A stretch of DNA of 64,000 nucleotides from Burkholderiales bacterium (GCA_016191525.1 JACPOK010000037.1:124001-188000), one strand, 5' to 3'. Numbered from the stretch's first letter, positions 27,415 through 36,619 are shown. A program made the numbers and translations. Notes: generated by a model from the sequence alone, not told the origin.

Positions 27415-28236
27415 TCAAGGCAGCGCCAGCACCATTCTCGCCGCGGTCAGCACCAGGAAGACGGCGAACACCGACCGCAGCAGCCGTTCGTTCACGCGCC
27501 GGGTGAACCTGGCGCCCCAGGAGATGGCGGCCGCGCTGGCCGGAAAGATGATGGCCACCGCGGCCAGGTTGACGTAGCCGATGCTGCCCGGCGGCAGCCC
27601 GGGCGCATCCAGGCCGCCAGCGACAAACGCGAGCGCCCCGGGCAACCCGATTAATGATCCCAATGTGGCGGCGGTTCCCACGGCGACGGGCATGGGCGTG
27701 CGAAAGGCGTGGAGTACCGGCACCGTCAGGGTCGCGCCGCCGATGCCCACCAGTGTCGAGATAGAGCCGATCGCGCCGCCGATCAGCGTGGTGGCGACTG
27801 GGCCGGGCAGCCCATCGCCCAGCGCAAACCCCTTCCTGAGCGACATGTTCACCGCCACCACCCCGGCGGCCAGCGCGAACAGGAGGCTCAGGAGCCGGCC
27901 GTCGGCCTTGCCCGCCAGCGCGCCCGCGAGCACCGAGCCGAGCAGCACCGGTATCGCCATGCGCCTGAAGATACCGGGGCTGACGTTGCCGCGAAGCCAG
28001 TGCGCGCGCGCGCCGAGCAGCGAGGTGGGCACGACCGCAGCGAGCGCGGTGCCTACGGCCATGTGAGTCCTCACGCCCGGATCGACGCCCAGGCTGGCGA
28101 ACGCGTAATACAGCACGGGCACCACGATCAGCCCGCCGCCGGCACCCACCATTCCACCGAGAAAACCTGCCACGAGGCCCGCGGCCAGCAGGATGGAGGC
28201 AAAGCCTAGCAAGGCCCCGGCTTCCAGTCCCGGCAT
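27415..28236 (-). CDS. TauE/SafE family anion exporter
   Basis: This is a 273-residue polytopic membrane protein of the TauE/SafE (DUF81) family, made of two repeats of about four helices, each with the Gly-rich signature (FLGGMVGAGGGLIVVPVLYY and GAIGSISTLVGIGGATLTVPVL). Members export sulfite, sulfoacetate or other organic anions. It is the last gene of the ten-gene meta-cleavage operon and its start overlaps the dioxygenase stop (TGATG). It may relieve build-up of an acidic intermediate, or take up substrate; the direction is not settled by sequence. Confidence 0.9.
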   Translation of the reverse strand: MPGLEAGALLGFASILLAAGLVAGFLGGMVGAGGGLIVVPVLYYAFASLGVDPGVRTHMAVGTALAAVVPTSLLGARAHWLRGNVSPGIFRRMAIPVLLGSVLAGALAGKADGRLLSLLFALAAGVVAVNMSLRKGFALGDGLPGPVATTLIGGAIGSISTLVGIGGATLTVPVLHAFRTPMPVAVGTAATLGSLIGLPGALAFVAGGLDAPGLPPGSIGYVNLAAVAIIFPASAAAISWGARFTRRVNERLLRSVFAVFLVLTAARMVLALP

Positions 28237-29144
28237 CAGGGCGACCTGAATTCGGAGCCGGCGGGAGCCGCCGCCAGGCGGTGCCCGACGACATCGAACC
28301 AGACATGGATGTTGCCGGTACCGCGGGCGTTTTCATACTCGGAAAGAGGCTTGCCCTTCACACGGCACTCGGCCCCGCCCAATGCGCCGACCATCTGGAG
28401 GTAGTGCGAGCCGAACGCCTCCCAGAAAACCTTCCTGTACTCGATGTCCCATCTCTCCAGCACAAGGTCATGGCGCCCCTCTTTCAACAGATCGATGGCG
28501 CGCTTGTCGCTTTCGGCGTTGGCTTCGGAGAACACATTGCTCTCATGGAAGATGCGCGGGTTGCGCGGCTTCCAGTCGATGGGGTTGAACTTGTGGCTGA
28601 GTGCCCCCGACGCCAGCAGCACTACTCTCAGGTCGCTGCGCCGGATAGCCTCGCCGATGGCCGAGCCCGACTCCAGGTAGTGGTGTGGGCTGCAGTTCTG
28701 GCAGGCGCTGACGGAAACCACTTTCTCGTCCCGCTGCAGCTTGCTGACGACGTTCAGCGTGGCGTAGTGGCGGCCCAGGTCCGGGTCGGCTACCGCACGC
28801 AATTCCACCTTGCGTTCGCGCGCGACCCGTTCAGCCTCGCGGGCAAGTTCCGGACATCCTTCGTACTCATAGGGCAGGCCGTAGAGATACCAGGGCATTT
28901 CGTCCGAAACGTACTTGCCCGCGTAACGCTTGCCGGCATCCACGAGGTGGTAGCCGGTGGTGAACCAGTGCGTGTCGAAGATCACGAGCACATCCGGCTT
29001 GACGGCGTCGAGTTCGGCGCGTAACCGGTCGAACCCGCTGATGAGGTCCGAGTCGGCACCGTTGCCCTGCCGCAGGCGATAGTCCTCGCACTGCATCAAG
29101 CCCGGGTGATGCGAAACGATGGCGGCGCCGACGATCTGGCCCAT
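28236..29144 (-). CDS. hpaD: Class III extradiol dioxygenase, homoprotocatechuate 2,3-dioxygenase-like
   Basis: This is a 302-residue ring-cleaving dioxygenase of the LigB/HpaD class III family, using Fe(II) to open a catechol next to the hydroxyls. H12/H13 in IVSHHPG and H59 in FDTHWF are the expected metal and acid/base His residues, and LLASGALSHKFNP is the family's C-terminal motif. AGGAA seven bases before the ATG at 29144 fixes the start; a longer frame to 29570 runs into the dehydrogenase gene and is rejected. Neighbours HpaE-, HpaG- and HpaH-like support a homoprotocatechuate (3,4-dihydroxyphenylacetate) type substrate, though a related alkyl-carboxy catechol is possible. Confidence 0.82.
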   Translation of the reverse strand: MGQIVGAAIVSHHPGLMQCEDYRLRQGNGADSDLISGFDRLRAELDAVKPDVLVIFDTHWFTTGYHLVDAGKRYAGKYVSDEMPWYLYGLPYEYEGCPELAREAERVARERKVELRAVADPDLGRHYATLNVVSKLQRDEKVVSVSACQNCSPHHYLESGSAIGEAIRRSDLRVVLLASGALSHKFNPIDWKPRNPRIFHESNVFSEANAESDKRAIDLLKEGRHDLVLERWDIEYRKVFWEAFGSHYLQMVGALGGAECRVKGKPLSEYENARGTGNIHVWFDVVGHRLAAAPAGSEFRSP

Positions 29145-29158
29145 GATGTATTCCTGTG

Positions 29159-30631
29159 TTAGCGCGAGCTGAAGCTGGCGCGAAATGGGGTCTTGGGCAA
29201 CACGACATCCTTGACGTCGCAGAAGAACTCGAAGCTCCACGAACCGCCCTCGCGGCCGATGCCCGAACGCTTGATGCCGCCGAAAGGCGCCGCCAGATCC
29301 CGTATGCCGAACGAATTCACCCAGATGAAGCCGGTTCGCACCGCTTTCGCCACCCCGGTGGCGCGGCCGGTTTCCCCGTAGCAGACGCCACCCAGGCCAT
29401 AGTCGGTTCCGTTGGCCAGTTCGACAGCTTCGCCATCGTTGGAGAACGCCTGGACCGTGAGGACCGGCCCGAACACTTCGTTCTGGACGATCTCGCTGTC
29501 CTGCGCGACGCCGGCCAGCAGGGTCGGCTCGTAGTACTGGGGCCCGGCCGGATGCCGGCGGCCGCCCCACAGCGGCTCGGCCCCCGAGGCCACGGCCCGC
29601 TCCACATATCCGCAGATGCGGTCAACCTGACGCATGTGGATGATGGGGCCCACTTCGGTCTGGCTCAATCGCGGATCCCCCACAACCAGTTTCTCCACGT
29701 ACCCGCGCATCAGCGCGACGAACCGGTCGTAGACGCGGGCGTGGACAAGCAGGCGGGTGCCTGCCAGGCAGACCTGCCCGGCATTGCGGTACATCAGCGC
29801 CGCAGTCGCTGCGGCGTGCTCCAGGTCGGCGTCGTCCAGCACGATAAAGGCCGACTTGCCGCCCAGTTCCAGGCTGCAGGGAACCAGGTGCTCGGCCGCC
29901 TGCTTTGCGATGGCGCGCGCGGTGGGAACGGAGCCGGTGAAGGAGATGCGGGCCAGGCGCGGGTCGGCAACCAGCCTTGCGCCCGTGGTGATCCCGGCGC
30001 CGTGGACAAGGTTGAAGACGCCGGCGGGCATCTGCGCGGCGTGCGCGGCGTCGGCCAGCAGCGATGAAGTGAGGGGCGCCCACTCCGGCGACTTCAGCAC
30101 AACCGTGTTGCCCGCCGCCAGCGCCGGCCCCAGCTTCCAGGTCGCCAGCATCAGCGGCGCGTTCCAGGGCGTGATGACCGCGGCGACGCCGGCCGGGTCA
30201 TGGCGCACCAGGTGCGTCGCCTGGTCTGTCTCGATGGTGTGGTCCTGCAGGCGCAGGGCCTGCTCGGCGAACCACGAGATGTTGAGCATCGCCCGCGGCA
30301 CGACCCCGTGCTTCATGCGGGAGAGCAGCACACCCGCATCCGTGGACTCGGCCAGGCAGAAAGCTTCCGCGCGCTTTCCGATCTCCTCGGCAAACCGGTT
30401 CAGCACAATGCCGCGCTGCACCGGCCCCATCCCGGCCCAGGCTGGAAACGCCTCGCCCGCGGCGGTGACCGCTGCATCCACGTGCTCGGGAAATCCCTCG
30501 CTGACCTGTCCCAGGAAGCTCTGGTCGATCGGCGAATGCAGCTCAAAGCTCGCGGCGGAGGCCACGCGCCCGCCGTCGATGTAGTGGTCTGGTGAAATCT
30601 TGAATCCACCGATGTCTATGCAGGTGCTCAT
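29159..30631 (-). CDS. hpaE: Aldehyde dehydrogenase, 5-carboxymethyl-2-hydroxymuconate-semialdehyde dehydrogenase-like
   Basis: This is a 490-residue NAD-dependent aldehyde dehydrogenase. N157 (TPWNAP), E255 (LELGGKS) and nucleophile C288 (NAGQVCLAG) complete the catalytic set, with the FTGSVPTAR cofactor loop near 231-239. In the homoprotocatechuate pathway this step oxidises the ring-opened semialdehyde to the diacid. It lies 14 bp before the dioxygenase gene, and its start overlaps the FAD-oxidase stop (ATGA). The HpaE assignment rests on family and context; other semialdehydes cannot be excluded. Confidence 0.85.
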   Translation of the reverse strand: MSTCIDIGGFKISPDHYIDGGRVASAASFELHSPIDQSFLGQVSEGFPEHVDAAVTAAGEAFPAWAGMGPVQRGIVLNRFAEEIGKRAEAFCLAESTDAGVLLSRMKHGVVPRAMLNISWFAEQALRLQDHTIETDQATHLVRHDPAGVAAVITPWNAPLMLATWKLGPALAAGNTVVLKSPEWAPLTSSLLADAAHAAQMPAGVFNLVHGAGITTGARLVADPRLARISFTGSVPTARAIAKQAAEHLVPCSLELGGKSAFIVLDDADLEHAAATAALMYRNAGQVCLAGTRLLVHARVYDRFVALMRGYVEKLVVGDPRLSQTEVGPIIHMRQVDRICGYVERAVASGAEPLWGGRRHPAGPQYYEPTLLAGVAQDSEIVQNEVFGPVLTVQAFSNDGEAVELANGTDYGLGGVCYGETGRATGVAKAVRTGFIWVNSFGIRDLAAPFGGIKRSGIGREGGSWSFEFFCDVKDVVLPKTPFRASFSSR

Positions 30632-32079
30632 GGCGAAAGTACTTTTGCAGGGTTCATGGTTCCCAGCGGATCCAGCGCGTTCTTCACGGCTCGCATCAGC
30701 TGGATTTCTACGCCCGTCTTGTAGCGCGCCGCCTCGTCGCGGCGCAGCACACCGAGGCCGTGTTCGGCGGAGATCGACCCGCCACGCGCGGCGACGGCGT
30801 CATGCACGAGTTGATTGACGGGCGCTTCGAGCTGTTCAAAGGCCCGTGCCCGCGCCACATCGGCATTGGGCGCCGGAGACAGGTTGAAATGCAGGTTTCC
30901 GTCGCCCAGGTGTCCGAAAACGACCATTCGCGTTCCCGGGAAAGCCGCGCCCAATGCCGCGCTCGTGGATTCGATGAATTCAGGAATTGCCGAGATTGGA
31001 AGCGAGATATCGTGCTTGATCGTCCGGCCTTCCGCTGCCTGCGACTCCGAGATGTTCTCGCGCAACGCCCACAGCTCGCGAAACTGCGAGACGGATGACG
31101 ATACGGCGGCATCGCTGATGGCGCCTTCTTCCAGGGCCGTGCCCAGCACGTCCGTGAGCACGTCGGCTATGGGGTTCGCCTCGTTCTCGCCCGACGCTTC
31201 CAGCAGCGCATACCACGGCGAAATCCCGTCCAGCGGCCGGCGTGCCGCCGGGATGTGGCGCAGTACCAGGCCCAGGCAGGCTTCGCTCAGCAGCTCGAAG
31301 GCGGTGAGACGGGGACCCAGCGCCTCCTGCGCGAGCTGCAGCAGCTGCGCGGCGGCTGACGGTGACGGCACGGCGGCAAAGGCCGCGGCGCGGGCGGCAG
31401 GCGGCGGAAACAGCTTGAGCACGGCGGCGGTGATCACGCCCAGCGTGCCCTCCGAGCCGATGAAAAGGCCGCGCAGGTCGTAGCCCGTGTTGTCCTTGCG
31501 CAGCGCGCGCAGGCCATCCCAGACCTGGCCGCCGGCCGTCACCACCTCCAGGCCCAGGCAAAGGTCCCGGATGTTGCCGTAGCGCAGCACCTGTACGCCG
31601 CCCGCATTGGTGGACAGGTTGCCGCCGATGGTGCAGCTGCCCTGGGCAGCCAGGCTCAGAGGGAAGAACCGGCCGGCCGCCTCGGCGTGCTCCTGCACCT
31701 GCTGCAGCGTCACACCGGCCTCAACGACCATCACGTTGTTGACGCTGTCAACCAGCCTGACCTTGTTCAAGCGGCTGGTCGACAGGACCAGGTTGAGGCC
31801 CGTGCTCTCGGGGACGCTTCCGCCCGACAGGCCTGTGTTACCGCCCTGCGGCACCACCGCGACCGCGTTCTCCGCGCACCACGCCACGATGCTCGCGGCA
31901 TCCGCGGTGGTGTCCGGCTGAGCAATCGCGATGGCGCGGCCGGTCCACTTGCCCCGCCAGTCCCGCAGAAAGGGGGCGGCATCGCTGGGGTCGGTGATCA
32001 GGCGGCCCGCGAAGGCCGCCCGGAGGGAGGCAAGCAGCGCGGGTTGCGCGCCGGGGTCGATGCGCTGTGGCTTCATCAT
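30628..32079 (-). CDS. FAD-linked 2-hydroxyacid dehydrogenase/oxidase (FAD_binding_4 family)
   Basis: This is a 483-residue flavoprotein with an N-terminal PCMH-type FAD domain (PQGGNTGLSGGSVPES near 77-92, GGNLSTNAGG near 150) and the C-terminal FAD-oxidase_C domain ending GTMNPAKVL. Relatives are GlcD and D-2-hydroxyacid dehydrogenases that pass electrons to flavoproteins or quinone. The ATG at 32079 comes 2 bp after the hydratase stop; an in-frame TTG at 32085 is possible. Such an enzyme is not part of the standard homoprotocatechuate route. It may oxidise a hydroxy-acid precursor such as an aryl-lactate or mandelate type compound (inference). Confidence 0.88.
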   Translation of the reverse strand: MMKPQRIDPGAQPALLASLRAAFAGRLITDPSDAAPFLRDWRGKWTGRAIAIAQPDTTADAASIVAWCAENAVAVVPQGGNTGLSGGSVPESTGLNLVLSTSRLNKVRLVDSVNNVMVVEAGVTLQQVQEHAEAAGRFFPLSLAAQGSCTIGGNLSTNAGGVQVLRYGNIRDLCLGLEVVTAGGQVWDGLRALRKDNTGYDLRGLFIGSEGTLGVITAAVLKLFPPPAARAAAFAAVPSPSAAAQLLQLAQEALGPRLTAFELLSEACLGLVLRHIPAARRPLDGISPWYALLEASGENEANPIADVLTDVLGTALEEGAISDAAVSSSVSQFRELWALRENISESQAAEGRTIKHDISLPISAIPEFIESTSAALGAAFPGTRMVVFGHLGDGNLHFNLSPAPNADVARARAFEQLEAPVNQLVHDAVAARGGSISAEHGLGVLRRDEAARYKTGVEIQLMRAVKNALDPLGTMNPAKVLSP

Positions 32080-32081
32080 CG

Positions 32082-32885
32082 TCAAACGAACCGCAGGGAA
32101 ATGGAGCCCAGCGTCCCGTAGTCCGCCGTGAAGACGTCGCCGGCGGATGCTTCGACAGGGCGCGTGAAGGAGCCGGCCAGCACGATCTCGCCGGCCTCCA
32201 GGCGCTCGCCATACGGCGCGATCTTGTTAGCCAGCCACGCGACGCCCTTGGCCGGGTGATTGAGCACGCCGGCGGCAAGTCCGGTTTCCTCGAGCACGCC
32301 GTTCTTGAACAGCATGGCCCCGGTCCAGCGCAGATCGACGTCCGAGGGGCGGGCCGGCCGCCCTCCCATCACAACGCCCGCGTTCGCCGCGAAATCGGAA
32401 ATGGTGTCCACCACCTTGCGGCGGACCTTTGTTTCGCTGCAGACCGGCTCAATGCGAGCATCGATGATCTCCAGCGCCGGCACCACATACTCGGCGGCCC
32501 GCAACACGTCGGTCAGCGCCACGTGCGGCCCCTGCAATGGCGTGCCCAGCACGAATGCCAGCTCCACTTCCACCCGGGGCGCGATGAAGGCGGCGACGGG
32601 AACGTCCGCTCCTTCCTGGAAGAACATGTCGTCCATCAGGGGCGCGAAATCCGGCTCCGTGATTCCGGAGGCGAGCTGCATCGCCCGCGAGGTCAAGCCG
32701 ATCTTGTGCCCCTTGACCACGCGCCCATCGCGCATTTCCAGCCGCACCCATTGGCGCTGGATGCTGTACCCGTCCTCGATGGTCATTCCCGGATGCCGCA
32801 GGGAAAACTGCCGCACCTGCCGGCGCAGCCTGCGGGCGCCGTAGAGCTCCTGCGCCAGCGTCCGGGTGGTGTCCTCGGAAAGCAT
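32082..32885 (-). CDS. hpaH: 2-oxo-hept-4-ene-1,7-dioate hydratase-like protein
   Basis: This is a 267-residue hydratase, the same length as E. coli HpaH, of the FAH-fold hydratase/decarboxylase family. Diagnostic segments are [36 protein letters not shown] with metal-binding acidic residues, and [11 protein letters not shown]. It adds water to the 2-oxo-enedioate before aldol cleavage. A longer in-frame ORF to 33716 lies within the reductase gene and is rejected; the ATG at 32885 overlaps that gene's stop (TAATG). The product would feed the HpcH/HpaI aldolase encoded at 25567-26385. Confidence 0.88.
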   Translation of the reverse strand: MLSEDTTRTLAQELYGARRLRRQVRQFSLRHPGMTIEDGYSIQRQWVRLEMRDGRVVKGHKIGLTSRAMQLASGITEPDFAPLMDDMFFQEGADVPVAAFIAPRVEVELAFVLGTPLQGPHVALTDVLRAAEYVVPALEIIDARIEPVCSETKVRRKVVDTISDFAANAGVVMGGRPARPSDVDLRWTGAMLFKNGVLEETGLAAGVLNHPAKGVAWLANKIAPYGERLEAGEIVLAGSFTRPVEASAGDVFTADYGTLGSISLRFV

Positions 32886-33877
32886 TAGCGGGTTCCGTTC
32901 GCGGGGTAAAGGCCGTGAACACTCGCGAAGAGCCGCGCCAGGCCAAGCACCGCCGCGATATTGGGGGTTGCAACCCCGGCTCTTCCGCCCAATTCGTGCA
33001 CCGCGCCCACGATGCTGTCCAGCTCGAGCGGCCGGCCGGCCTGCGCATCCTGCAGCATGGAGGTCTTGAACGCGCCGAGCTTGCGCGTGACCTCGTGCCG
33101 GTCTTGCGGCGACTGGTTGATCACCAGTCCGATGCGCCGGCCGATTTCGGCCGCTTCTGTCATCGCATCCGAGCAAAACTGCGTAACCAGGGGATCGTCC
33201 AGCAAACGGTCGATGGTGGCGCCGGTGATCGCCGACACCGGGTTCATTGTCAGGTTGCCCCAGAGCTTGTACCAGATGTCGTTTCGGATGCTGGCGGATG
33301 CGGTCGTGTCTATTCCGGCGTCCATCAACAGCCTGGCCACGGAAAGCACGCGGTCGGAGAGCCCGCCGCAGGCTTCGCCGACAACCAGCCGGTTGCCCAT
33401 CTGGTGCTTCACGACGCCAGGGCTCACCGTTGAAGCGCTGGCATGAACGACGCAGCCAATGACTCGCCCCACGGGCAACACCGAAGCAATGACGCCCTGG
33501 GGATCGAGTGTCGCCAGCGGGCTTTTGTCGGCGAGCGGCAATACCTGCGTGATCCACCAGGGCACGCCGTTCATGGCCGGCATCACAGCGGTATCCTCGC
33601 GCAGCATGGGCTGCATCGCGCCGGCAACCGAAGCCAGCGCCGGCCCCTTGACCGCGATGATCACCAGGTCCTGGGGCCCGAGATCCGCCGGATGGTCGCT
33701 GGCCTTCACCGGGCATTGAATCAGTTCGCCCCGCTCCTGCAACTGCCAGCCATGCTGCCGCAGGGCGGCAAGCGTGGCACCGCGCGCCAACACGCTGACT
33801 TCGCAGCCTCCAGCCGAGGAAAGCCTGGCGCCCAGCCAGCCGCCGATGGCGCCGGCGCCAACGATGGCGACCTTCAT
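32885..33877 (-). CDS. 2-dehydropantoate 2-reductase (ketopantoate reductase) family protein
   Basis: This is a 330-residue NADP-dependent reductase of the ApbA/PanE family. Dinucleotide-binding [14 protein letters not shown] opens the protein, the catalytic Lys region [10 protein letters not shown] lies near residue 210, and the C-terminal helical domain follows. It is unlikely to be the housekeeping PanE. It is embedded between HpaG- and HpaH-like genes with overlaps on both sides (ATGA and TAATG), as is often seen for PanE-like paralogues in aromatic operons. It may reduce or oxidise a 2-keto/2-hydroxy acid intermediate, perhaps paired with the neighbouring FAD-linked 2-hydroxyacid dehydrogenase (inference). 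Confidence 0.87.
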   Translation of the reverse strand: MKVAIVGAGAIGGWLGARLSSAGGCEVSVLARGATLAALRQHGWQLQERGELIQCPVKASDHPADLGPQDLVIIAVKGPALASVAGAMQPMLREDTAVMPAMNGVPWWITQVLPLADKSPLATLDPQGVIASVLPVGRVIGCVVHASASTVSPGVVKHQMGNRLVVGEACGGLSDRVLSVARLLMDAGIDTTASASIRNDIWYKLWGNLTMNPVSAITGATIDRLLDDPLVTQFCSDAMTEAAEIGRRIGLVINQSPQDRHEVTRKLGAFKTSMLQDAQAGRPLELDSIVGAVHELGGRAGVATPNIAAVLGLARLFASVHGLYPANGTR

Positions 33878-34821
33878 GCCGTGGACTTCGACCGGGCCCG
33901 CGCCAGGCCGTCGCGCAAGTGCTGCGGCACCCGCTCGTCGAACCCGAGCGCGACGCGCCTCACCTCGGCGCTGTCGGTCGGCTCATGCCCCACGCCCAGC
34001 ATCGATGCCCGCGGTATCAGGCCCTGCGTCACTCGGGCGGCCAGCCGGCCGAGGCCGGTGATCTCGACCTCGACCAGGTCGCCCGGCACGACGGATCGCG
34101 AGTGGCAAGGTGTTCCCGTCAGCAGAACGTCCCCCGGCATCAAGGTGATATGCCGGGCCACGTCCGCCACCATGTAGTGCGGGCCCCAAATCATCTCGTT
34201 GCCGATATGCGCGTCCTGAACAACCTGCCCGTTCACATAAGTGGTGAGCCGCTGCTCGAAAATGTCGATGCCGCTCACGATTCCCGGCCCCAGCGGCAGC
34301 AATCCGTCCGCGCCCTTGACGCGCAGCATCGAGCCTTGGTCGGTATCCCGGAAGTTCTGCAGCCCCATGTCAAGCGCCGGAACAAAGCCTTCCATGTAAT
34401 CCCACGCTTCGTCGGGCGTCACGTTCCTGCAGACCCGGCCAATCACGACGGCGAACTCGCCTTCATAGTTGAGAAAGCCGCAATCGGCCGGCTTGACGAT
34501 CTCGCCCTGGTGGCCGGTCAGCGCCGTGGGCGGCTTTGTGAAATAGGTGGGCGTCCGTGTCGGACGCGGATTGTCCCGCGTCTCGACGCCGCGCGACGAA
34601 TAGGAGAGATGAACCGCGATGATCTTCGAAGGCTCACAGGGCGGCAGGTGAACCAGGCCCTCAAGAGACACTTGCCGGCCATCATCCAGGACCAGCTCGC
34701 CTTCGCCTCGAACCGTGCCCCAGCACGGCGTGTTGCCGACAAGGACCCTGCGGCGCTCGCGGCGCGGCCCCCGCATGACGGCCGGGAGTTCACGCACGGG
34801 GAAATCATGGAGATGCTTCAT
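33874..34821 (-). CDS. hpaG: Fumarylacetoacetate-hydrolase-family protein, HpaG-like isomerase/decarboxylase
   Basis: This is a 315-residue FAH-fold enzyme with an N-terminal segment and one catalytic domain. [12 protein letters not shown] carries the metal-binding E-x-E, and [14 protein letters not shown] and [16 protein letters not shown] are family motifs. In E. coli, HpaG has two such domains that isomerise and decarboxylate carboxymethyl-hydroxymuconate derivatives. Here only one domain is present and no separate isomerase (HpaF) was found, so one step is unaccounted for. It follows the YceI gene by 12 bp and overlaps the reductase start (ATGA). Confidence 0.8.
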   Translation of the reverse strand: MKHLHDFPVRELPAVMRGPRRERRRVLVGNTPCWGTVRGEGELVLDDGRQVSLEGLVHLPPCEPSKIIAVHLSYSSRGVETRDNPRPTRTPTYFTKPPTALTGHQGEIVKPADCGFLNYEGEFAVVIGRVCRNVTPDEAWDYMEGFVPALDMGLQNFRDTDQGSMLRVKGADGLLPLGPGIVSGIDIFEQRLTTYVNGQVVQDAHIGNEMIWGPHYMVADVARHITLMPGDVLLTGTPCHSRSVVPGDLVEVEITGLGRLAARVTQGLIPRASMLGVGHEPTDSAEVRRVALGFDERVPQHLRDGLARARSKSTA

Positions 34822-34833
34822 GCGTAGGCGCGG

Positions 34834-35394
34834 TTATTCCTGCTTGATGCCTTCAACCTGCAGGAGCAGCCGGACGACGTCCGGGAAACGCGGCAGGCCC
34901 CACTCGATGCCCCAGGCACTGCGGTTGATCATGGCCTCGAAGTCGCCGCCGCAGATCTCGCGCTTGAGCATGCCGTTGAACACGCAATTGAAGCGCAGGG
35001 CCTTGAGCTTGACCGCATTCGTCTTGCCGACCATGGTGAGGTTTCCGTTGACCTCGACTACCTTGTCTCCATTGAAGACAAAGCTCTCCGCCGTGAACTT
35101 TGCCGTGGGGTACTGCTCGACGTTGAAGAAGTCCTTGGACTGCAGCTGCTTGTTGAACGGCGGGATGCCGGTGTTGATCGAGGCAGTGTCCACGGTCAAG
35201 CTGACCTTGCCGGTCCTTGCCGCCGCATCGAACTCGACCACGCCTTCCTTCTTGTCGAACTTGCCCCGGTTGGTCGAGATGACATGATCGATCTCGAAGG
35301 TGATGTTGGTGTGCAGCGGGTCGAGGCTGTAGGTGGCGGCATTCGCCGCCATGCAGGCCGATGCGGCCAGTATCAGTAGCAGGTTTTTCTTCAT
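34834..35394 (-). CDS. YceI family periplasmic lipid-binding protein
   Basis: This is a 186-residue YceI-family lipocalin-like beta-barrel with a signal peptide (MKKNLLLILAASACMAANA) and the family's opening YSLDPLHTNITFEIDHV. Later motifs NTGIPPFNKQLQSKDFFNVEQYP and FTAESFVF are typical. YceI proteins bind isoprenoid or long-chain lipids in the periplasm. The ATG at 35394 starts the signal peptide; the in-frame extension to 35424 overlaps the other YceI gene and is rejected. It is the second of two tandem YceI genes and precedes hpaG by 12 bp. Confidence 0.88.
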   Translation of the reverse strand: MKKNLLLILAASACMAANAATYSLDPLHTNITFEIDHVISTNRGKFDKKEGVVEFDAAARTGKVSLTVDTASINTGIPPFNKQLQSKDFFNVEQYPTAKFTAESFVFNGDKVVEVNGNLTMVGKTNAVKLKALRFNCVFNGMLKREICGGDFEAMINRSAWGIEWGLPRFPDVVRLLLQVEGIKQE

Positions 35395-35410
35395 GGCTTT
35401 CGTTTCGTGG

Positions 35411-35974
35411 TTAGGGCGCCGCAATGCCTGACAGCGCCAGTTTGAATTTCACCTGGACTTCGTTGGCGACCATCGATGTGTCCGACCATTCGCCTTCGCC
35501 GATCCTGAAATCCAGCCGTTTCACCGTCAGCGTGCCGGTCGCGATGTGAACGGCGCCGGCCCTGGCCAGCGTGACAGGCACCCGGACGTCTCTTGCGGTG
35601 CCTTTGATGTTCAGCTTGCCCGCGAGCTCGAACTTCCCCGGACCAGCGGAACTGATGCTTGTGGATTCCAGCGTCGCCTGTGGAAACTTGGCGATGCTGA
35701 ACCAGTCGCTCTTCGCCGCCTCGCTGTCGGTATCTGGCGAGCCGAAGCGGGCGCTCGCTGCGTCGATGTTCAGCACAACCTTGCCCGCCTCCGGCTTTTT
35801 CGGATCGAAAGTGAACTGGCCGCCGAACCTCGAGAAGCGCCCTTCGACGGGCACGCCCATCTGCCTGAAGACAAACGAGATCTCACTTTGCGCTGGCTCA
35901 AGCTTCTGCGCCAGCGCCGGATTGCAAGCCCACAGCGCCCAGGCGATGCAACTGATTTGAAGAAGATTTTTCAT
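35411..35974 (-). CDS. YceI family periplasmic protein
   Basis: This is a 187-residue YceI-family protein with a signal peptide ending CNPALA-Q and the motifs SEISFVFRQMGVPVEGRF and NIDAASARFGSPDTDSEAAKSDWFSIAKFP. It shares only the family pattern with the adjacent YceI protein at 34834-35394, so the two are old paralogues or were recruited separately. The ATG at 35974 overlaps the cytochrome b561 stop (ATGA). The cytochrome b561 plus YceI pairing is widespread and suggests quinone or isoprenoid-linked redox work at the periplasmic face; its link to ring cleavage is unclear. Confidence 0.87.
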   Translation of the reverse strand: MKNLLQISCIAWALWACNPALAQKLEPAQSEISFVFRQMGVPVEGRFSRFGGQFTFDPKKPEAGKVVLNIDAASARFGSPDTDSEAAKSDWFSIAKFPQATLESTSISSAGPGKFELAGKLNIKGTARDVRVPVTLARAGAVHIATGTLTVKRLDFRIGEGEWSDTSMVANEVQVKFKLALSGIAAP

Positions 35975-36522
35975 GTCTGCACCCTGCGGAAGTTCCACGG
36001 AGCCATGCGCGACAGGATGCCGTCACGGTCCAGCAGCTGGTGCTTGAGGACCGCCGCCACGTGCAGCACGGCGATGCCGCCCAGCGAAAGCGCCAGGCCG
36101 ATGTGGAGCGACTTCAGCGTCGCCGCGAGCTGCGTGTCCGGCGCCACCAGATCGGGCAACGGAAGCAGGCCAAAGACGACCACCGGAAAGCCGGCAGCGG
36201 AGCTGTAGGTCCAGCCCGAGAGCGGCACGGCAAAAAACAGGAAGTACATCGCCCAGTGAGCGCTGTGCGCGGCTCGCTGCTGCCACGCCGGCATCGGCAA
36301 GTCGGCCGGCGGGCGGTTCGCCATCCGCCAGGCCAGGCGCACGACGGACACCGCCAGGATGGTGACGCCCAGCCACTTGTGCCAGTTATAGAGCTTCAAC
36401 CGCATAGGCGACATCTGCAGCTGTGTCATGTAAACGCCCATGGCGATTGCGGAAAAGATCAGCATCGCCGCGAGCCAGTGAATCGCGATTGCGGCCTGTG
36501 AATATCGTGTGTTGCGCATCAT
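35971..36522 (-). CDS. Cytochrome b561 family protein
   Basis: This is a 183-residue four-helix di-haem b inner-membrane protein. RYSQAAIAIHWLAA begins helix 1 with the first haem His, LYNWHKWLGV gives the second, and AHSAHWAMYFLFFAVPLSGW and HIGLALSLGGIAVLHVAAVLKH the remaining ligands. GGAAA six bases before the ATG at 36522 supports the start; the next codon is also ATG. It is the first gene of a ten-gene operon reaching 27415, behind a paired LysR site. It may pass electrons from quinol to a periplasmic partner, probably involving the YceI proteins (inference). Confidence 0.9.
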   Translation of the reverse strand: MMRNTRYSQAAIAIHWLAAMLIFSAIAMGVYMTQLQMSPMRLKLYNWHKWLGVTILAVSVVRLAWRMANRPPADLPMPAWQQRAAHSAHWAMYFLFFAVPLSGWTYSSAAGFPVVVFGLLPLPDLVAPDTQLAATLKSLHIGLALSLGGIAVLHVAAVLKHQLLDRDGILSRMAPWNFRRVQT

Positions 36523-36570
36523 CAATATTTCCAATACGCCGATCCTAGAGTCGACTTGCAATACGTTCAA

Positions 36571-36608
36571 ATACTATATTTGTATATTTTTCGATATCTT
36601 TAACGTAC
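36571..36608 (-). promoter_or_regulatory. Paired BenM/CatM-type LysR operator upstream of the meta-cleavage operon
   Basis: The dyad ATACTATATTTGTAT at 36571-36585 is a perfect ATAC-N7-GTAT. A second, ATATCTTTAACGTAC at 36594-36608, matches 6 of 8 bases. Start-to-start distance is 23 bp, and the perfect site begins 49 bp before the cytochrome b561 ATG. This is the weakest pair of the six because of the distal half, but the spacing is identical to the others. The region is markedly AT-rich relative to its surroundings. Confidence 0.58.
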
Positions 36609-36619
36609 CGATGCGCCGC

